Positions 63,650 through 64,000 of a DNA stretch of 64,000 nucleotides are shown here, piece after piece. A program made the translations under genes and the position numbers. The notes below the pieces were generated by a model. That model did not search any database, was not told the DNA's origin, and worked only from the letters and a program-made list of their open reading frames with translations. The stretch is from positions 107,001 through 171,000 of the forward strand of contig RPFO01000434.1 in assembly GCA_009746045.1 (NCBI GenBank), read 5' to 3'. The stretch is from Mesostigma viride. Its lineage: Eukaryota > Streptophyta > Mesostigmatophyceae > Mesostigmatales > Mesostigmataceae. The stretch's first letter is position 1, and the number at the start of each line of letters is the position of its first letter.

Positions 63650-64000
63650 GACTAAATTTACTAAGTTTACTATGGTTTTTTGGTTTTTTTTCTAGGAAAT
63701 TCAAGCCAGCTGCCATGAGGTCAAGGTGCTACAGGTGCTGTGTGGTACAGGGTAGCTATAGTGACCTTATAGTGACCATGGTGGTAGACTCTTATGCTGG
63801 CATCCCAGGGTGACTAAATTTACTAAGTTTACTATGGGTTTTGGTTTTTTTTCTAGGAAATTCAAGCCACCTGCCATGAGGTCGAAGTGGTGACATGCCA
63901 CAACTGGGTGAGGGCCATGTGGGATATGGGACTAAGTCATTTCCCGTGGGAGACTATGTTTACTAAGTTTACTATGGGTTTTGGGTTTTATTCCTAGGAA
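63650..64000. repeat. Repeated AT-rich unit at the right edge
   Basis: A unit containing TTTACTAAGTTTACTATGG, TTTTTTTCTAGGAAATTCAAG and CTGCCATGAGGTC occurs at 63650-63722, 63812-63883 and from about 63952 to the edge (truncated by the window). ATAGTGACC and CTTATGCTGGCATC are also repeated around it (63502, 63523-63543, 63762-63800). Array spacing is about 140-162 bp. Confidence 0.85.

Noticed and set aside
1-64000. tRNA, rRNA or other structured RNA genes
   Set aside because: I found no convincing cloverleaf or rRNA core sequence by eye; a tRNAscan/Infernal run would be decisive.
63393-64000. Chromosome end (telomere) at the right edge
   Set aside because: Only about four CCCTAAA units, in the wrong orientation, followed by several hundred bases of other sequence.

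Overview
The window is nuclear DNA of a eukaryote, not a bacterium. The genes are split by many introns (GT-AG, plus one apparent GC-AG). Exons are GC-rich with strongly GC-biased third codon positions, while introns carry long microsatellites and minisatellites. There is also a degenerate non-LTR retrotransposon, a hAT-like miniature transposon and a short (CCCTAAA)n tract. A GC-rich protist or alga fits best, but the lineage cannot be fixed from the sequence.

About 51.6 kb (879-52492, minus strand) reads as one gigantic ankyrin-repeat gene that starts at 52492 and runs off the left edge. I traced 41 exons by hand from acceptor, donor and reading frame. Every junction keeps frame: all introns are phase 0 except two phase-1 introns, and in each of those the two flanking exons fit. 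The exons sum to about 7,454 codons without a stop, and the 3' end is missing. Its 5' part follows a one-exon-one-ankyrin-repeat pattern (exons of about 99 nt). In the middle are two very large exons (2,835 and 3,696 nt) rich in low-complexity sequence. The 3' part is a series of single-exon modules of 552-828 nt. Each module encodes the end of one ankyrin repeat, a disordered Ala/Thr/Ser/Pro linker and three more repeats. Ten consecutive modules are exactly 657 nt long and nearly identical, spaced 1,253-1,312 bp apart, a recent and probably continuing tandem exon amplification. The predicted protein is beads on a string: roughly 25 clusters of about four ankyrin repeats joined by flexible linkers. 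I see no catalytic domain or membrane segment, so its function is unknown. A scaffold or elastic role would be inference only.

Upstream of the start codon lie a 664-bp hAT-like element with an 8-bp target duplication (52860-53523) and an imperfect foldback region between 16-bp direct repeats (53987-54727). On the plus strand, 56390-59221 is an F-box-like plus leucine-rich-repeat (LRR-CC, GRR1/AMN1/FBXL type) gene. It is interrupted by several one-base frameshifts, so it is probably a pseudogene, unless the assembly has homopolymer errors. An acidic Asp/Asn/Gly-rich tract follows it.

From 59.7 to 62.5 kb I find no supportable gene. At 62.6-63.4 kb on the minus strand is the decayed 3' end of a LINE-type reverse transcriptase, and the right edge holds a (CCCTAAA)n tract and a repeated AT-rich unit.
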